This document shows, piece by piece, positions 22,853-35,396 of a stretch of 64,000 bases of DNA (its first letter is position 1; the number at the start of each line of letters is the position of its first letter). The translations under genes were made by a program, and so were the position numbers. The DNA is from Endocalyx cinctus (lineage: Eukaryota; Ascomycota; Sordariomycetes; Amphisphaeriales; Apiosporaceae), in assembly GCA_001600455.1 (NCBI GenBank), contig BCKC01000007.1, positions 3,412,019-3,476,018 on the forward strand. Reading direction: 5' to 3'. Under the pieces are notes generated by a model that was not told the DNA's origin, did no database searches, and saw only the letters and a program-made list of their open reading frames with translations.

Positions 22853-24477
22853 TCACCAATCGTGCGTCCCTCTCCGCCGGTTATTCTCCAAGTCAAGCCA
22901 GCTATCATCTAACTCATCCCTGCGTTTATACTGTATATGGATCTCATCCATCTTGATGATCTGACCCTCTAGAGCAGCAAAGTCCTTGGTAGAGGAAGAG
23001 GCAGCAGCAATATCCTCCACACCATCACCATTCCCACCAACGGTATCCTTCCTAACGAGACTCTGTATCTCAATTTCCTTATCCCCTTCCATTTCGGGAA
23101 TACTACCCCTGCCGAACCCCTCTCCTTCTGCTGTTTTCACCGCCGTTGATGGTATGCCGTCGTTCCGAGACGAGGACGTGCCCCCGGACGTTGACATTCT
23201 TTTCACCACGGCGGCTATAACGGTGGACCCACTCTTGTACCGGCTACGTCGTCGGTTTGAGCTAGTCTCTCGTATATACGCGACCGACGAGGCGTGCATT
23301 TGCCGCAGAAGTACGCGCAGGAGCGGTATTGACGCCGCTATTATAGTCACGGCGATTTCGGCGACGGACCAAATGGTGAGTTCGAATACTTCGTCTATAT
23401 AAAGTGTTTGGCGTTAGTGAGCCCGTTGTTTCTATTTATATGTGTGCGTAATGCGCAGCTAACTCTAGAGGAAGATGGGTAAAACCTACTGGGAAATTGA
23501 TTCGTCGTGATGATTTGGAGCTTAATCGTTTTGACGATACCTGTCCCTCCAGCGCTGGAGCGAAGAAAGGGGGAGAATAAGTATCCGATCCAGCTTCGTG
23601 GGCAATTCAAGAAATCTGGTTAATGAACTCACAAGATGCCCATGCTCATGGCCACGGCAACTCCAATCTTCTCACTCGTCCTCATCTTGAGCTTGAGAAC
23701 GATAGGCCAGGGGATGAAGGCCAAGACAAAATCCGTCAATACCGAATAAGCTATATGAAGAGGGAAAAAGCACTTGTGAGTTTCAGGCAGGAAAGAAAAA
23801 AGTTGTATAAGAAAAAGGAGTAAGAAGAACGTACAAGAAGTAAAAATACTGAAACCCGACGCGGCCTTTCTGTTTAAACATTTTCCCGGCACGTTTTCGA
23901 AATCGAAAATCTTGGCGACGGGATCGCACTGCGTCCAACGGATGATAATGCTGACCGTGACCATGACGTTCATGCTAATGATAATCACCCAGAGCAGGCG
24001 CTTCAACTTGACTCCAGCCAGCCTCAGCATCATGGTCGCCACCGCGGTCTTGGTCCAGACGGCCGCGACGAAGTAGAGCGAGCCCATGATGTGGTTGAGG
24101 AAGGCGACGTGCACTATCACGGCGTGTGCATCTTCGTCTGGTAGGTCCTGCTCGGTGGCTGCCTTGGCGACGATGACCGTGCTTAGACCTCCGCCGGCTA
24201 CGGTTAAGAGCTATATTATTTGAAGAAAAAAGAGGAACATTGGGTTAGAACTTTCGATCATTATAAGGAAGAAATATTAGCCAAAAAAGTGATAGCCACT
24301 AACCCATCCAAAGAGCAAGAGGTAATCATCCCACCAGAAGGATTTCTGCCGCTTGAATCGACAGTACGCGCGAGTCGCGAGAAAGACGAAGGCGAGCGTG
24401 ATCGGTCCCCATACGCTTCCGTTGATCCTCCGCTGATCGTACGGCGTTAAAGTGACCGGCTTGAGAGGGCTACTCAT
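22853..24477 (-). CDS. Rhodopsin-domain (PTH11-type) integral membrane protein, copy 1
   Basis: Five exons, 24477-24304, 24210-23835, 23750-23633, 23554-23490 and 23394-22853, join in phase to 424 residues. The fungal rhodopsin-like domain is seen as seven hydrophobic segments: VWGPITLAFVFLATRAYCRF then the WWDDYLLLFGW motif, LLTVAGGGLSTVIVA, a helix around MGSLYFVAAVWTKTAVATMM, WVIIISMNVMVTVSIIIRW, an extracellular loop with CDPVAKIFD..GKCL, YSVLTDFVLAFIPWPIVLKL with the following MRTSEKIGVA loop, and IWSVAEIAVTIIAASIPLLRVLL. The C-terminal tail (about 150 residues) is basic then Ser/Glu-rich and presumably cytosolic. The family is large in filamentous ascomycetes; a few members (such as Pth11) act in surface sensing, most are unstudied. 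The third exon-exon junction (acceptor CTCCAG, then GCTGGAGGG) is the least certain. Confidence 0.85.
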
Positions 24478-27314
24478 TTCTGCTTATGTTTATCTTCCAG
24501 CCTTCGTCGTTAACGGCGTCTGCCTTTTTCTTCTGATTATTCGCCTTTAGTATCTAATCGTATTATGAAACAAAAACGCAGATACCAAGTCTAGCTTGGG
24601 AGAGAGGATGACGTTCGTTTTCTTGAAGAGAGCATCACCGGGAACTCCACCCGCTGCGATTTCATATATCGAGGTTCGGGGGTCCCACACGGATGATATA
24701 TAATTATGAAAGACGTCAATGTAGATAGTCAGTCGAAGACGGGAATTCCCCTCTCACGGTATATGTTTTAGAGCTATGCATGAGAGGGGGAAAGAGCAAG
24801 CCAGAGAACCGCCTCGAGCCATAGGATATTCGTTCACTCCGTCACCTCCTCTTACACATATATTTCTTTATGCATGCATGGCGGGCGTGGTAATCGCCAT
24901 GCGGCAGCGTGCATATCCTAATTGACAAGGGTCAGTTCCCTATAATAACTTTTCTGATCCGTTAGAAAAGAAATGGCCGGTTCCATAATTTATTTCGACA
25001 GTAGCATTAGAATGTCGTATTGCATCTTCTCATCCCAGGCGCCCGACACTAAGTGGCTCAACTTGGAACTTCAGGGATGAACACGTCCGTTTAGGAATGA
25101 AGATAGATAGAAGAATATATATATAGATGGAGGATTATCTCATCCTAGTCTACGAACCCCTCTAAACAGGGGATACTACGAGATAACTATTAGTTCCTTC
25201 GAGAAACTAACCCGGCTTTGGATCTCGGCAAGATGGGATAGAATAGAATAACTACACTAGGTAAACGCATACTAGATATATGTCGCGTAGAATAGGTAAT
25301 GATAGTACACTAGTAATCTCTGGCATCTAATCCCTACATAAACTGATCATGGGGATCGCGAACGGAACTGACCGCGTTAGCGATATCCATCTCCAGTTTG
25401 AGAACCTTGGCCTTGGCGCACGTGGAGTAAACAATACGCTGCCATGAGGTCGCGGGATGCCTGGAAATTTTTTGATTCTGATGCTTCGGATCAGAATAAG
25501 CGAATTTGGAATGTTTGAAAAGTCGGGATGCCTCAGCTTGGTTCTTTTAATTCAGCAGTCAAGTCTGTTGATCAACCCGTGGAGACGGTGTATCTCATCT
25601 CATCCTACTGCGACGTTGTTATATTATCAATCCTCTTGGCGACATTTTATCTTCTTTGAGTTTAATTTATTATGTTTATTTTTACGCTTATTCTTTTCCC
25701 TGCATATCATATACCACAATGATGATGGGTGGCCTGTCGTCACTGCATTCGGATTAGATCTTACCTATTTCAAGTTATTGATAAGCCGGTCAAAAGCAGA
25801 AAACATTACATCTGACAGGGTACATGCCGTGTCACGATAAAGGACCTTACATGTAAGAAAATGATAAATAACGATGTTGGAATAAGCTGTGTAGTTCAAT
25901 ATATGAAATGCAACGTACAATACGTGTATATGACGCTGTATATGTAGAAGCTCGTTGACCGTTGAACCCGATAGTCGTTTTTTTTTTCTTTGTTATAGAA
26001 CAGGGGCGGACCCGAGCACCCGTCATATATCATATCCAATTTCTCGGAGCCGAAATATATACACATGTAGTAAGACGAGCCAGACAGTGGACAAATCGGG
26101 TATAGTACATATGCCGCTTTTACTCAGGCTTGACTTGGTCACTATCAACTTTCAAGTAAGTGATCTGAAGATTGTAACATTATATTATACGTAGTATTAA
26201 AGAAGTAGGATAATATATTTTAAGGCATAACTCATTTGGTTGGTGTTAAAAAAATTAAGTCTCCCTACATCAACCCCAAAGCCGGATGCGGTTTTAAGAC
26301 CAAGAGCCTCATTTCCTTATAAGCAGATTAATATATTTCTTCATATATAAGATTCTTGTACATGTAATATAAGTCTTTAAGTCAAGGCTTTCCATACTCG
26401 ATATTGGACTAAAGCCAAGCAAGTGAGTTATTCTCTGCAGTATTCTCAGAGCCTCACTTAGTTTAAAAGCATGTCAACGCGCCAAGATTCACCATCAACC
26501 TACGAGTCGAATCTGCATTGGAAATTTCTCAAATCGTATGGGCAATCTTGCCCTGTAGTGGCGAGTTAAACCTGAGAGGTAGTTGTCTCCATAAATTTCG
26601 AGATGCTAACGAGAAAACAATCATTTAATATATATATATATATATCTATATGTAAATGTATGCCACCTACCACCTACTACCGGAACTCTCCTCAATGGCA
26701 CCCTCAGGAGTGGGGGAAACAAATGAAGCGAATGGAACATGCGCATGATTTTTGCCCCCTTGTTCCCGATATATGCTGCAGAGACTATGTATACGTATGC
26801 AACTGGCGTGAAATCCTACTTATTGGTAAACTCCAAGCATGCACCCCTCTTGAGCAGGTAGTCCATACTGTCGATTCCACTTAGTGCATTAGGGTAAGGA
26901 ATGCTTATTTATTTCTGATTAAGGTGCGCAGCGTCTTATTCAGGGGCATAGTTACATTACGCATGTTATCGAGGTCCAGTTTAATTGAATGTGTTCTGAT
27001 ATGTCGTAAATACATATCAACATCCAGCCTTTCTGTACCGTATTACCTCACGTATAAGCAATCAATATTTGTGATATTTCCTAGACTCGGCGGTGCGTTA
27101 CCTTTACACTAAGACCTGACACGCAGAGTTTCATAGTAGGCGCTCGCTCTTAACCGAAGATGTGACCTATTCATTCAAACGCCGACACGCCCGAGTCTGT
27201 CGGCCGTGAAGTAATGTTCATCTCAGGTGATTTATTACACCAGATTTATTCCCAAATTATAATTTACCTTCCGCATCTATTTCTATGGGGAAACTTGGAT
27301 TGATTGCCCGGATC
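24478..27314. other. Gene-free intergenic region, 2.8 kb
   Basis: AT-rich DNA with a (TA)n tract at 26629-26645 and several open frames of at most 127 codons that lack any family or codon-use signal. It includes the promoter of rhodopsin-domain gene copy 1 at its left end. Confidence 0.45.
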
Positions 27315-28987
27315 TCAGCCCTTCGACCCGGTTGGTTCGGAATTTTCCGTTGATTCGATATCTCTCTCCCCGTGCTCGATCCGGATCTCGCTATGATATG
27401 ATTTAGCGATTATATGTATCTCTTCTCTTGACGTAATTTCGCGGTATGTGGTCATGTCGGGACCCCTGGATGATGCCAGCGTGCGGTCGTACGTCTGCCG
27501 CACCAAAGAGTTAAATTTCCTCAATCCATTCCATGAAGGCCGCGGAACTTGATGTGTTTCCGGCGAATTTTGGGACGCTGATAGTTCCATAACTCGCATC
27601 TGACGATTTCTCGTGTCGTTATCGGACTCTGCTACCTCCACCGTTGTTTCTCCAAATATACGTCTCGCCACCTTTTTCTGCATACCCTTGAACAATACGA
27701 ATACTACCGGTAAGCAGCAACATATTAATCCAATATTAAGCTCAGCGGCCCTATAATTCGGAAATAAGTTAGTGGCATATTCCTGACGATGTCAAGTTAC
27801 TTAAACGGAAGGATTGGTGCATACCGTAAGGAGTAAATTGGAATAGAGTCCCACGTGAAATCAAACGAGTGGAGTTGCTTAAAGCGGAATACGGTGCTCG
27901 TTATTGAGAGAACGCAGGCACTGCGGGGGGTTTGGTCAGAAAAGCTCCATGCGAGATATTCAGTAAATTGACTAGCGGGGGGTGTTCTTACATAAAGCCT
28001 GTGAGGAAGATTCCTACCACGCCAATCTTACGCCTCTTCTCAAGTCTCATTCCAACCACCAGATGTAATGGGATGAACAAAACGTAGAGGTCTGAGATGA
28101 TGCTGAACACACCTTGGGCTGCCGACAAGTTGTATACCGGCTGCGAGCATGTACTCTTTTCTAGTTTTGCTTGCCATTCCTCGAGATTAGGAACCGGGAG
28201 ATTTCGCGTGACCGGAACGCAGAATATTAAGTTGATGACGATCGTTGTTAAGTAAAAGACGCTGATGACTCCGATGCCGACCCGGATCAGGTATCTGGCC
28301 TCCCGTACTGGATTGAATATGCGAAGATATAACAAGAGAAGAGCTCCCTTGACGAGCATTGAGCCTAGAGCATACATACAAATAGACGCAAGGGTGAGCT
28401 GGCGGGTCAGAGCGTTAGCAGATAGTGGTCGGACGTATTATAGCTTGTTGCAATTCGCACTAAGTGGTTGGAAGCTGAACGCACCTCTAAGAAGGAGAGA
28501 CCGAAATGACTGAGTGGGACGTCCCATTGATGTATACCCAGGGGATGGCCAGCAACTAAGATGAATCAGGTTTTTAATCCTATTATGTCTAATAATGATT
28601 GAGTACTTACGAGAAAGATTAAGTCCGGAATGAGCTGCGACGCTTGCCTACCGGGTTGTTAGATGAGGACTTTCTCATTCCGCAACGCTAGAAGTTACTA
28701 ACCGCAGCGAAAATACAGACATCTGCGTATATCAGGAATCTGGAATTAGCTTCTAATAATTATTAATGGAATGATAAATGGTTAAAAGAAGGCTACACAC
28801 AGTCGTCGATTCCCAGGCCGCCGAAAACCTTGAGGCGCGTATACACGCGAGTAGCCAAGAATACCACCATCAACGATAAAGTAACCACTATGGCGTCTAC
28901 CAATTGATAAGCCCGAGATTCCGGGTTTTCGAAGTTGCCCTGCAAGCCTTCCGGCGGTTTCAGCGCCGGAACGTGATCGAGATCCAT
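27315..28987 (-). CDS. Rhodopsin-domain (PTH11-type) integral membrane protein, copy 2
   Basis: Seven exons, 28987-28797, 28739-28703, 28647-28611, 28555-28485, 28398-27992, 27920-27825 and 27750-27315, join in phase to 424 residues. Landmarks: helix 1 LVDAIVVTLSLMVVFLATRVYTR followed by GGLGIDDC; helix 2 YADVCIFAAASVAAHSGL; the family signature GIHQWDVPL; helix 3 CMYALGSMLVKGALLLLYLRIF; helix 4 GIGVISVFYLTTIVINLIFC; an extracellular loop with STCSQPVYN; helix 5 GVFSIISDLYVLFIPLHLVVG plus the basic EKRRKIGVVG loop; helix 6 LTGFIACVLSITSTVFRF; helix 7 AAELNIGLICCCLPVVFVL. The charged C-terminal tail follows. Two tiny exons (37 nt each) are supported by unbroken phase and by the family motif they lead into. 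The ATG at 28987 (MDLDHVPALKPP) is chosen over the longer frame upstream. It is divergent from copy 1 in sequence, so this is not a recent duplication. Confidence 0.85.
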
Positions 28988-30957
28988 CGTGAATCGTGAT
29001 TGTCGGAGGCGGGTGTTTTGCGAAATTGGCCGCTCTTCCGGTGAGCGCAGTTGCCTACCTGTATTATACAAGTAGCAGCGAGTGTAAGGAATCGATAAAA
29101 AAAAAAAAAAACTTCTTCTCCTCCTGCCGAGGTCGGGACGAGAATACTGAAGTAGTTATTAAATCATGATAAGACAAATTGATGAAATATGAAGACAATA
29201 CGGCTATGAAATCAGTGACTCGGTTCCGAATCCTTTGCCGGTGAAGACAAGAAAATGAAAGCCTACTTTGATAACTAAATACTTGACTTTTTTTTTTATT
29301 TTTATTTTTTTTTCGCTTCCTTCGGATTATGAGAGGACCACTACTGCTGCACTGCTGACAATAAATGAATTTTGAATGAGTGAGAATTGTCATGCTATTG
29401 GACAGCAACGTAGGTACTTGCTATCACTGGAAAATCAAAGCTGAACAGAATAAGCTTATATGCAAATTCCTACGCTGCATCATCGGGGACGATCTTATGT
29501 CATATCCGCATGATATAAGCATTCATTGATGTGCGGCAGGCAATCCCAAGGGTGTCGGGTAGTCAGAAGCTGTGCTGATGGTAATGATAGGTTGTTATTG
29601 CATGCCTTAAACTGTCATTCTACGACGTGACTATTCTTAATTTCTATGATGATAAAAAATAGAGATGGGTTTTTATTTTATTTTTTTTTATTTTTTTTTT
29701 TTTTTTTAAAAAGGGATCAGTAGAGTAAACCATCCAATCTCACTGCTATGGAAGATGGAGCTACACACACTCCGTCCTAACTTCTACATTATCGGCACCC
29801 GAGAAGGCCAAGGTGGGACATACAACTTAATATATGAACTCACACGCCGACCTTTCAGTACTACTCATTATCATCTCGAGACTAAAGAGCATGGCGATGA
29901 GTTACTTGATTAAAAAAAATAAAAAAATAAAAAAATCGCCAAGAGCGTCAGCCCACTGGTCGGTTGCGCAAGTAGAAATAGGAAGGAGGATAGAGTACTA
30001 GAACTTCAAACCCATATATAACTTTCTTACAGAGAGATATATGGTGGCTGCAATCCCAAGAGCATCATTACTTCACGAAAGTGCCGCTATTGAAATCCAA
30101 AGCTCCTCCCAACGATATTTCAACTAATTGAACCAGCGAGGATTATTCGTAAAACTCCATTTGTGAAAATACATATTCGATAAATTAAATATTAAATATT
30201 TAGCGCCTTGCAGCTCGTTGGTCGTAACAGCAACCTCTCCAGACTCTAAATTATTGAAGATGAAATTGAAGCAGACATTAGATCATTCCTACTTAGCAGT
30301 GCGTATACCGTATGTATGCTCATCCGATAGTAAATTACTACTGGGATCTACGAATCTATTTCTACCTAGCTGAGCAATCTTTCAATCAGATTCATAAAAT
30401 AGATCTCGTCAGCCTTCACGACCATAGCCCTCAACGAATAGGCGAGGAACAGAAGTTGGAAAGATAGATGATTCCGTTTCTAGCCAGTAACTTACGAAGG
30501 ATATAAGGTCGTGCCACTAATTGCCAGTCATATTGCTATCAATTTCCTTACACCTCCCTTGCTTACGCTGTAGGGAGTGTCAGTGTGTCATGTCTAGGAA
30601 GGGTGTCGAGCACAAAAGAGGATATTCATCTTAGCGGTTTCCTAGTAAGGGAGCCGACGATAGCCCGGCCAGGGATACTCCAGTACGGTTTTGAGAAGAA
30701 ACGGACCAAATATCAGTTTACTATTATAAGGGGCATGTTTGGGATTGAAAAAAGACTGGTTGGTTCAATCCAACTATCTCACTTAATAAAAAATGAATGT
30801 AAGTTACAGTAGATAAAGTCAACGAATTTCCAATCACAAGTAGGTAGAAACGATTAGCTAACTCTCTCCTATCTTTGCACCGTCCATCTATTATCTATCT
30901 ACCCTTTCGTAGAGAGACATGCGCTCAAAGAGCACAGAACCCATTTTCCTCATCGAC
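28988..30957. other. Intergenic region with A/T tracts
   Basis: About 2 kb without a gene. It contains a T-rich run at about 29670-29707 and an A-rich run at about 29909-29936, in opposite orientation some 200 nt apart, and an A13 run at 29099-29111. The promoter of rhodopsin-domain gene copy 2 lies at the left end. Confidence 0.5.
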
Positions 30958-31941
30958 TTAACAAGTGAACACCTTCGGTCCCGGGACGGTGTACGAGTTA
31001 AAGTTACTATAGATGTTAGCCGTGTATCCCGGGTCGGTCGCCTTGAAGGCGCCGGGGATCTTGGCCGTGGGTGAGGGGGTGGTGCTGCCGCCGCCCGATA
31101 CCTTGACCTGACCGCAGCCGACGTAGAACTGCGGCACGGCGCCCGGGTTGTGGATCGCCAGCGACTGGATCCGCAGGAGGTACTCGCCGTCCGGAATGCA
31201 CTTGGGGATCGTGGACGAGTAGGAGACTTAAGTACGTGAGTTAGATTTTTTTTTCTTTATGTATATAGAAATTGCTAAACGTAGCTGGGGAAAAACTTAC
31301 TGGCCATATTCCAGGAAGACGATCCGCCGTTGAAAGTTGGGCCTAATTTAAGATAGGCTGTGAGTTAGCAACATCAATCTACATTTTTTAGGGAAAATAG
31401 AAGAGTTGGGTTCTTTTCTTACCCCAGTCGTAGAACTTGAACCAGTCACCGCTTCCATCGTATTCCGACACACTGCCCGGCGCCTTGGACATGTATCTAA
31501 TTTTTTCCAATTATCAGTAAAACATGAACCAATTCTTGAGACTCACCGAGTGAGAGAAAGAGAAGAGACTTACAGGGAGACTGGGCCTTGGTGGTACACG
31601 GCAGTGTCAAGGGTGAATGTGAACGGGTCTCCGGCGTTCATCTCGAGAGTGGTGGTGTTGCCACCGGTAGCGCCGCCAACATTGCATCTCAGGTCATTGG
31701 AGGAGAGGTCTATACAAAAAACTCACTTAGTACTTCTACTCTACATGCTGGATCTCGGTGAAAGAGAATTTCAACGAGATTACTTACCAGTGACGGGAGA
31801 GTTGTAGTTGGTGTTCGTTCGAACGTATTCGTAAGCGGTTCCCTTCGCGGTACCCTTGGAAAGGGCCTGGAAGATGTAATGGGCGGAAGCACCCTGGACG
31901 GCCAAGGCCGTAGCGGCAACGGTAGCGACGAATCCCTTCAT
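30958..31941 (-). CDS. AA9 lytic polysaccharide monooxygenase (formerly GH61)
   Basis: Five exons, 31941-31788, 31709-31574, 31496-31423, 31342-31301 and 31226-30958, join in phase to 224 residues. The 20-residue signal peptide ([20 protein letters not shown]) ends exactly before His21, which becomes the N-terminal histidine of the copper histidine brace. The second brace histidine is His91 in [14 protein letters not shown]. Secondary-sphere residues are also present: His160 and Gln167 with axial Tyr169 in [19 protein letters not shown]. Cysteines 60/172/144 fit AA9 disulfides. These enzymes oxidatively cleave cellulose or xyloglucan. There is no CBM1; after GGGSTTPSP a short tail of about 40 residues ends in KVFTC. 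C1/C4 regioselectivity cannot be assigned. The gene is divergent from cellobiose dehydrogenase, its known electron donor. Confidence 0.95.
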
Positions 31942-32199
31942 TTTGCTGACTACTATTTAGTTAGTTATTTCGTCTTTTATTTTTTTTTTCTCTCAAGATT
32001 TCAATGACTGACCTGACTGACTGGGCTGACTGGTTAAGATTTGACGATGAACCAAGAAGTGAAGTAAGCTAACAGTACGATCTACGCCGGGTGCTTATGA
32101 ATGGTGTACCTCAAGGGCATTCTTAAAAGGAAAGAAAATATCAGAAAGCAGTAGAATTCGGCAGTTGACGCTCCATGAGTGAAGTGACGTCGTGTCTGT

Positions 32200-32253
32200 C
32201 CGTCTGCGGCCGCACGCCTACGAGCATGAAAACGGCCCGTTGCTCCCAGGCGG
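32200..32253. promoter_or_regulatory. CGG/CCG triplet cluster upstream of AA9 gene
   Basis: Six CGG or CCG triplets occur in 54 nt, including the palindrome GCGGCCGC, about 260-310 nt upstream of the LPMO start in otherwise AT-rich DNA. CGG triplets are the half-sites of Gal4-type Zn2Cys6 regulators, one of which is encoded 9 kb away. Binding is inferred, not shown. Confidence 0.3.
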
Positions 32254-35093
32254 CAATGCCAGATTCTTCTTAACTGCCACGATCGCAAGGAAAAAAACTG
32301 GAAATGGATCGCGTGGACGAAAGGGGGGCTTACCTATTCAAGGCAGCGGGTTGGCTGGCTGGCTGACTAGCTCGTTCACTTTCCCAGGCGCCCATGAAAA
32401 ATTTCCTTATTAAGGGCTGGGATGTGCATATTAATTCTCTTCCCCATATCTTAATTTGACCGACCTTATGGGCGGCTCGGCTGGTCTTTTTTTCACGAAT
32501 TATGCGGGATGCCAAGTAAAAACGCATTCCCCAGATGGAGAGGAGCCCAATGCATAATGTGATCTGCCAATTGCATCTATTGGCAACATGGTTGTGGAGA
32601 AGAAGAAAGTCGGGTTAATGTTGAAAGTTACAGAAAGAGAGGTTTATCATTTAAGCAATACGAGAAATAAGTAAGTTATCATTTGAAGTTGATGAATCTG
32701 TTACTTGGTTTTCTGCCTCGTGAAGGGGATTGAAGTAAGCCCGATGAAGAAACTTGCATATATGACCGCTAGATAATAACCGAACGGTCTGTTTATGGTA
32801 TATTGAAGAAGGTTTACTCTATAATCACCATGCTTACCTGGACTATCATGTGGGTGTCCGTATGTGGGTGTGTATATCTCATATAATAATGACCTTTTCG
32901 AATTCGATAGCTTAATCAGAGCACGTGCTCGATCTGTTACGTGGTGTCATTAATGAGTGTAGTAATACGTTTGGCGGCCTCACTTAATATATTTCTTATT
33001 AAATCACTGATTGATTTTCAAGATGTGTCAAAGAATATCCCGATCAGGTGGGGGTCCTATTATATTCACATGAAATGTCCAACTTGAGTGAAACGTTGGT
33101 GAGCTCGTAGCTTAGTTTGATATATCGTAACTTCACAATATAACCCAATTCATGAAGAAAAGGTAACATTGTGATATACCAGGTAAGAAATGGTGCTACC
33201 TATCGAAGCGCATAGAGTATATCGCAGTACTTGGTGAGCTGTTTCAAACCCGGTCACGGCCTACATCTTTCAGCTGTGGAGAGAGCTCTTAAGAAAGGTG
33301 CATGCACAAACTCCGCATGTAACCGGCCTTGAAAGAAGATAGGAATCCACCGTGAGACCATTCAGGACTTGAGATGGTAAAGATAAGATCTGAATGTCAT
33401 GCGTACCGATCTTCTCTATCGAGCGTATGACGGAAAATGGAGACGACAGCTCTCGGGTCACCAATTCCGAACCTAGTTCGTGTCCGACTTGAAAATAACC
33501 TGGCGTTAAAGCCATGTTACGCTCCTTCGTGATAATTAAGTGTTTTTTAAGCGTTCTTCGTACGACCAACGTTGTTGATACTTTGCCGCGAAGGTGAGCG
33601 GTGATCGCTGCATCTCATTCACTTAGACAGCGTCTTGAGAGAAAATTCAACTCGAAACCACTAAAGCAGTCAGCCATAATATTGAGAAAGAAGTAAACGA
33701 GGTTAAGGAAATTATCAATCAATTCGGCCCTTGATGCCGATAGAATAATTTATTTGCGAGTAACACTTTCACGTGGGCGACAAGTATATTGCGATCCGGG
33801 TTGGGAAGAGAGGCGAAGCGCAAGAAAATAAAGAATCTTGAGGCGCCGAGGGAGGTGATCGACAGGAAAGGCCAGTGAAAATTGAATATTAGGCTGAGAT
33901 GAGAACAGGGGCGGGAAATGGATAAAAAGCCGGTGACGGGGAAAGAATTCGGTACTGAGAGATGAAATCGAATTTGGATAAATAAACGCATCAATCTAAA
34001 AGATCGGACTTGGCCCCAAAACCCCAAGAGAGGAAAATATTAGGAAATCTCTCTCTTATCAATGATAGACCCCTGCGCCAAGTCGGCGCTTGGTAAACAT
34101 GTTATCATCATTAATAACATCGTCCACCAAGAAGATAATAGAGAAAAGAGGATGACAGCACAGAATAATAAACATCCTTGTCTTGACACCACATTCGAAC
34201 CCCAACTTTTCTGCCATTGCAGATACCCGTCTGAAGATCTCCTTTTCTTCTTCTTTACTCCAAGAGAATGGATAATGATTCCATATCGTCGAGGCACATA
34301 TAACTTAAGGGTTTTCTTTTTTAATCAACTTTACCGCTTATCTTTTATTTGTTTCTTTCATTGGATAATTAGGTAAGACATTTGAGCTGTTAATATGTTC
34401 CTTACAGTAGCGAGGCTGTTTCAATACATTTAAGCATTTTCGCCTCCTATCGCGTAATTAAGGAAAAGAAGAGGAAAAGCGGGAGACGGGGGACGGAGAG
34501 TTCCCATATTATAGCCTCATCTCTCCAAATTACTTACTCAGCTGTAAAAATGTTTAATATCGTTTGACGATTCTGGCGATAGGCGAAGTTAGACAGGGTT
34601 TATGTGCGTTTGAAAGTAGAGGGGGGAAAAGCATTTCGTATTTTGATTTTGCTTTTGAATCATCTATCTTTTACCTCAGGCTCAATGTGAAAAGCTGACA
34701 TGAGGATAATAAGTCCTTTTTGTTCTTTTCCTTACTCGCTTGCGATTTATCTTCCATACCAGGAAAAAACGCATCCCGCCTCCGCGAAAATTCATTTGCG
34801 GTTTAGACCATTTTACCATTTGACCCTACTCTTTCTTTTTTTTCTCTCTTGTTCGGCTCGCAGCCACGAGCGCCTATATCGCCTGTTTCAGCCAGTCGGG
34901 TCTCTTCTCTACCAACTCCGTATTCATTCCTGCCTTCTCCTCGCGCAATTTATTACGCCCTTTATATGGGAAACTGTTGTTATGTTGCCGCATAGTACTA
35001 TACTGTTTTATCCCCTCTTTCCCCCTAGTAAGATCAGTGGGCGAGTGAGGCAAAGTTAGAGAACAGAGCCCCCCCCCCTGCTCATCCCATATT

Positions 35094-35113
35094 CCTCCGG
35101 CATTAACCTCCGG
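35094..35113. promoter_or_regulatory. Paired CCTCCGG / CGG-N9-CCG element upstream of CDH
   Basis: CCTCCGG occurs twice (35094-35100 and 35107-35113), creating CGG-N9-CCG about 285 nt upstream of the CDH start. A CTTCCCGGAAG inverted repeat follows at 35196-35206. It is a plausible Zn2Cys6 target by form only. Confidence 0.25.
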
Positions 35114-35396
35114 TTCCAGCTAGCCCGCCTTTATGTGTGATGTGATCTGGAGATCTATCTGTACTGTACCATGGCTGCGGCGCTGATCATGTGGCCTTCC
35201 CGGAAGTACTTTGAGTAAGAGGAGTAAGTAATATACTGACTTGTTGAGCCCTACATTTCGGTGAGGCGAATCAAGCCAACTCCAATTCCGTTTATTTAGT
35301 CTGGCCGGTTCCCCAATTCGTGATCCGTCGTTCAGTGGTTACGTTCGTTTTCGGTCTCAACTCTTCCTTCATCCACCCCGACCCCTAAACTCAACC

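Larger units (their letters stand above)
31942..35396. promoter_or_regulatory. Shared divergent intergenic region between AA9 LPMO and CDH
   Basis: About 3.45 kb between two divergently transcribed cellulolytic genes. It holds CGG/CCG triplet clusters near each gene (entered separately), a C9 run at about 35071, an inverted repeat CCAAGTCGGCGCTTGG near 34078 and a short upstream ORF at 35171-35218. I found no exact CGG-N11-CCG site in the 300 nt before the CDH start. Open frames inside show no protein family. Confidence 0.45.

Noticed and set aside
25457..25840. 127-codon plus-strand frame with hydrophobic stretch
   Set aside because: Phe/Leu-rich because of T-rich DNA; no signal peptide, homology or intron support.
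34078..34093. Inverted repeat CCAAGTCGGCGCTTGG as an operator or terminator
   Set aside because: It is far from either gene start, isolated and short; chance cannot be excluded.
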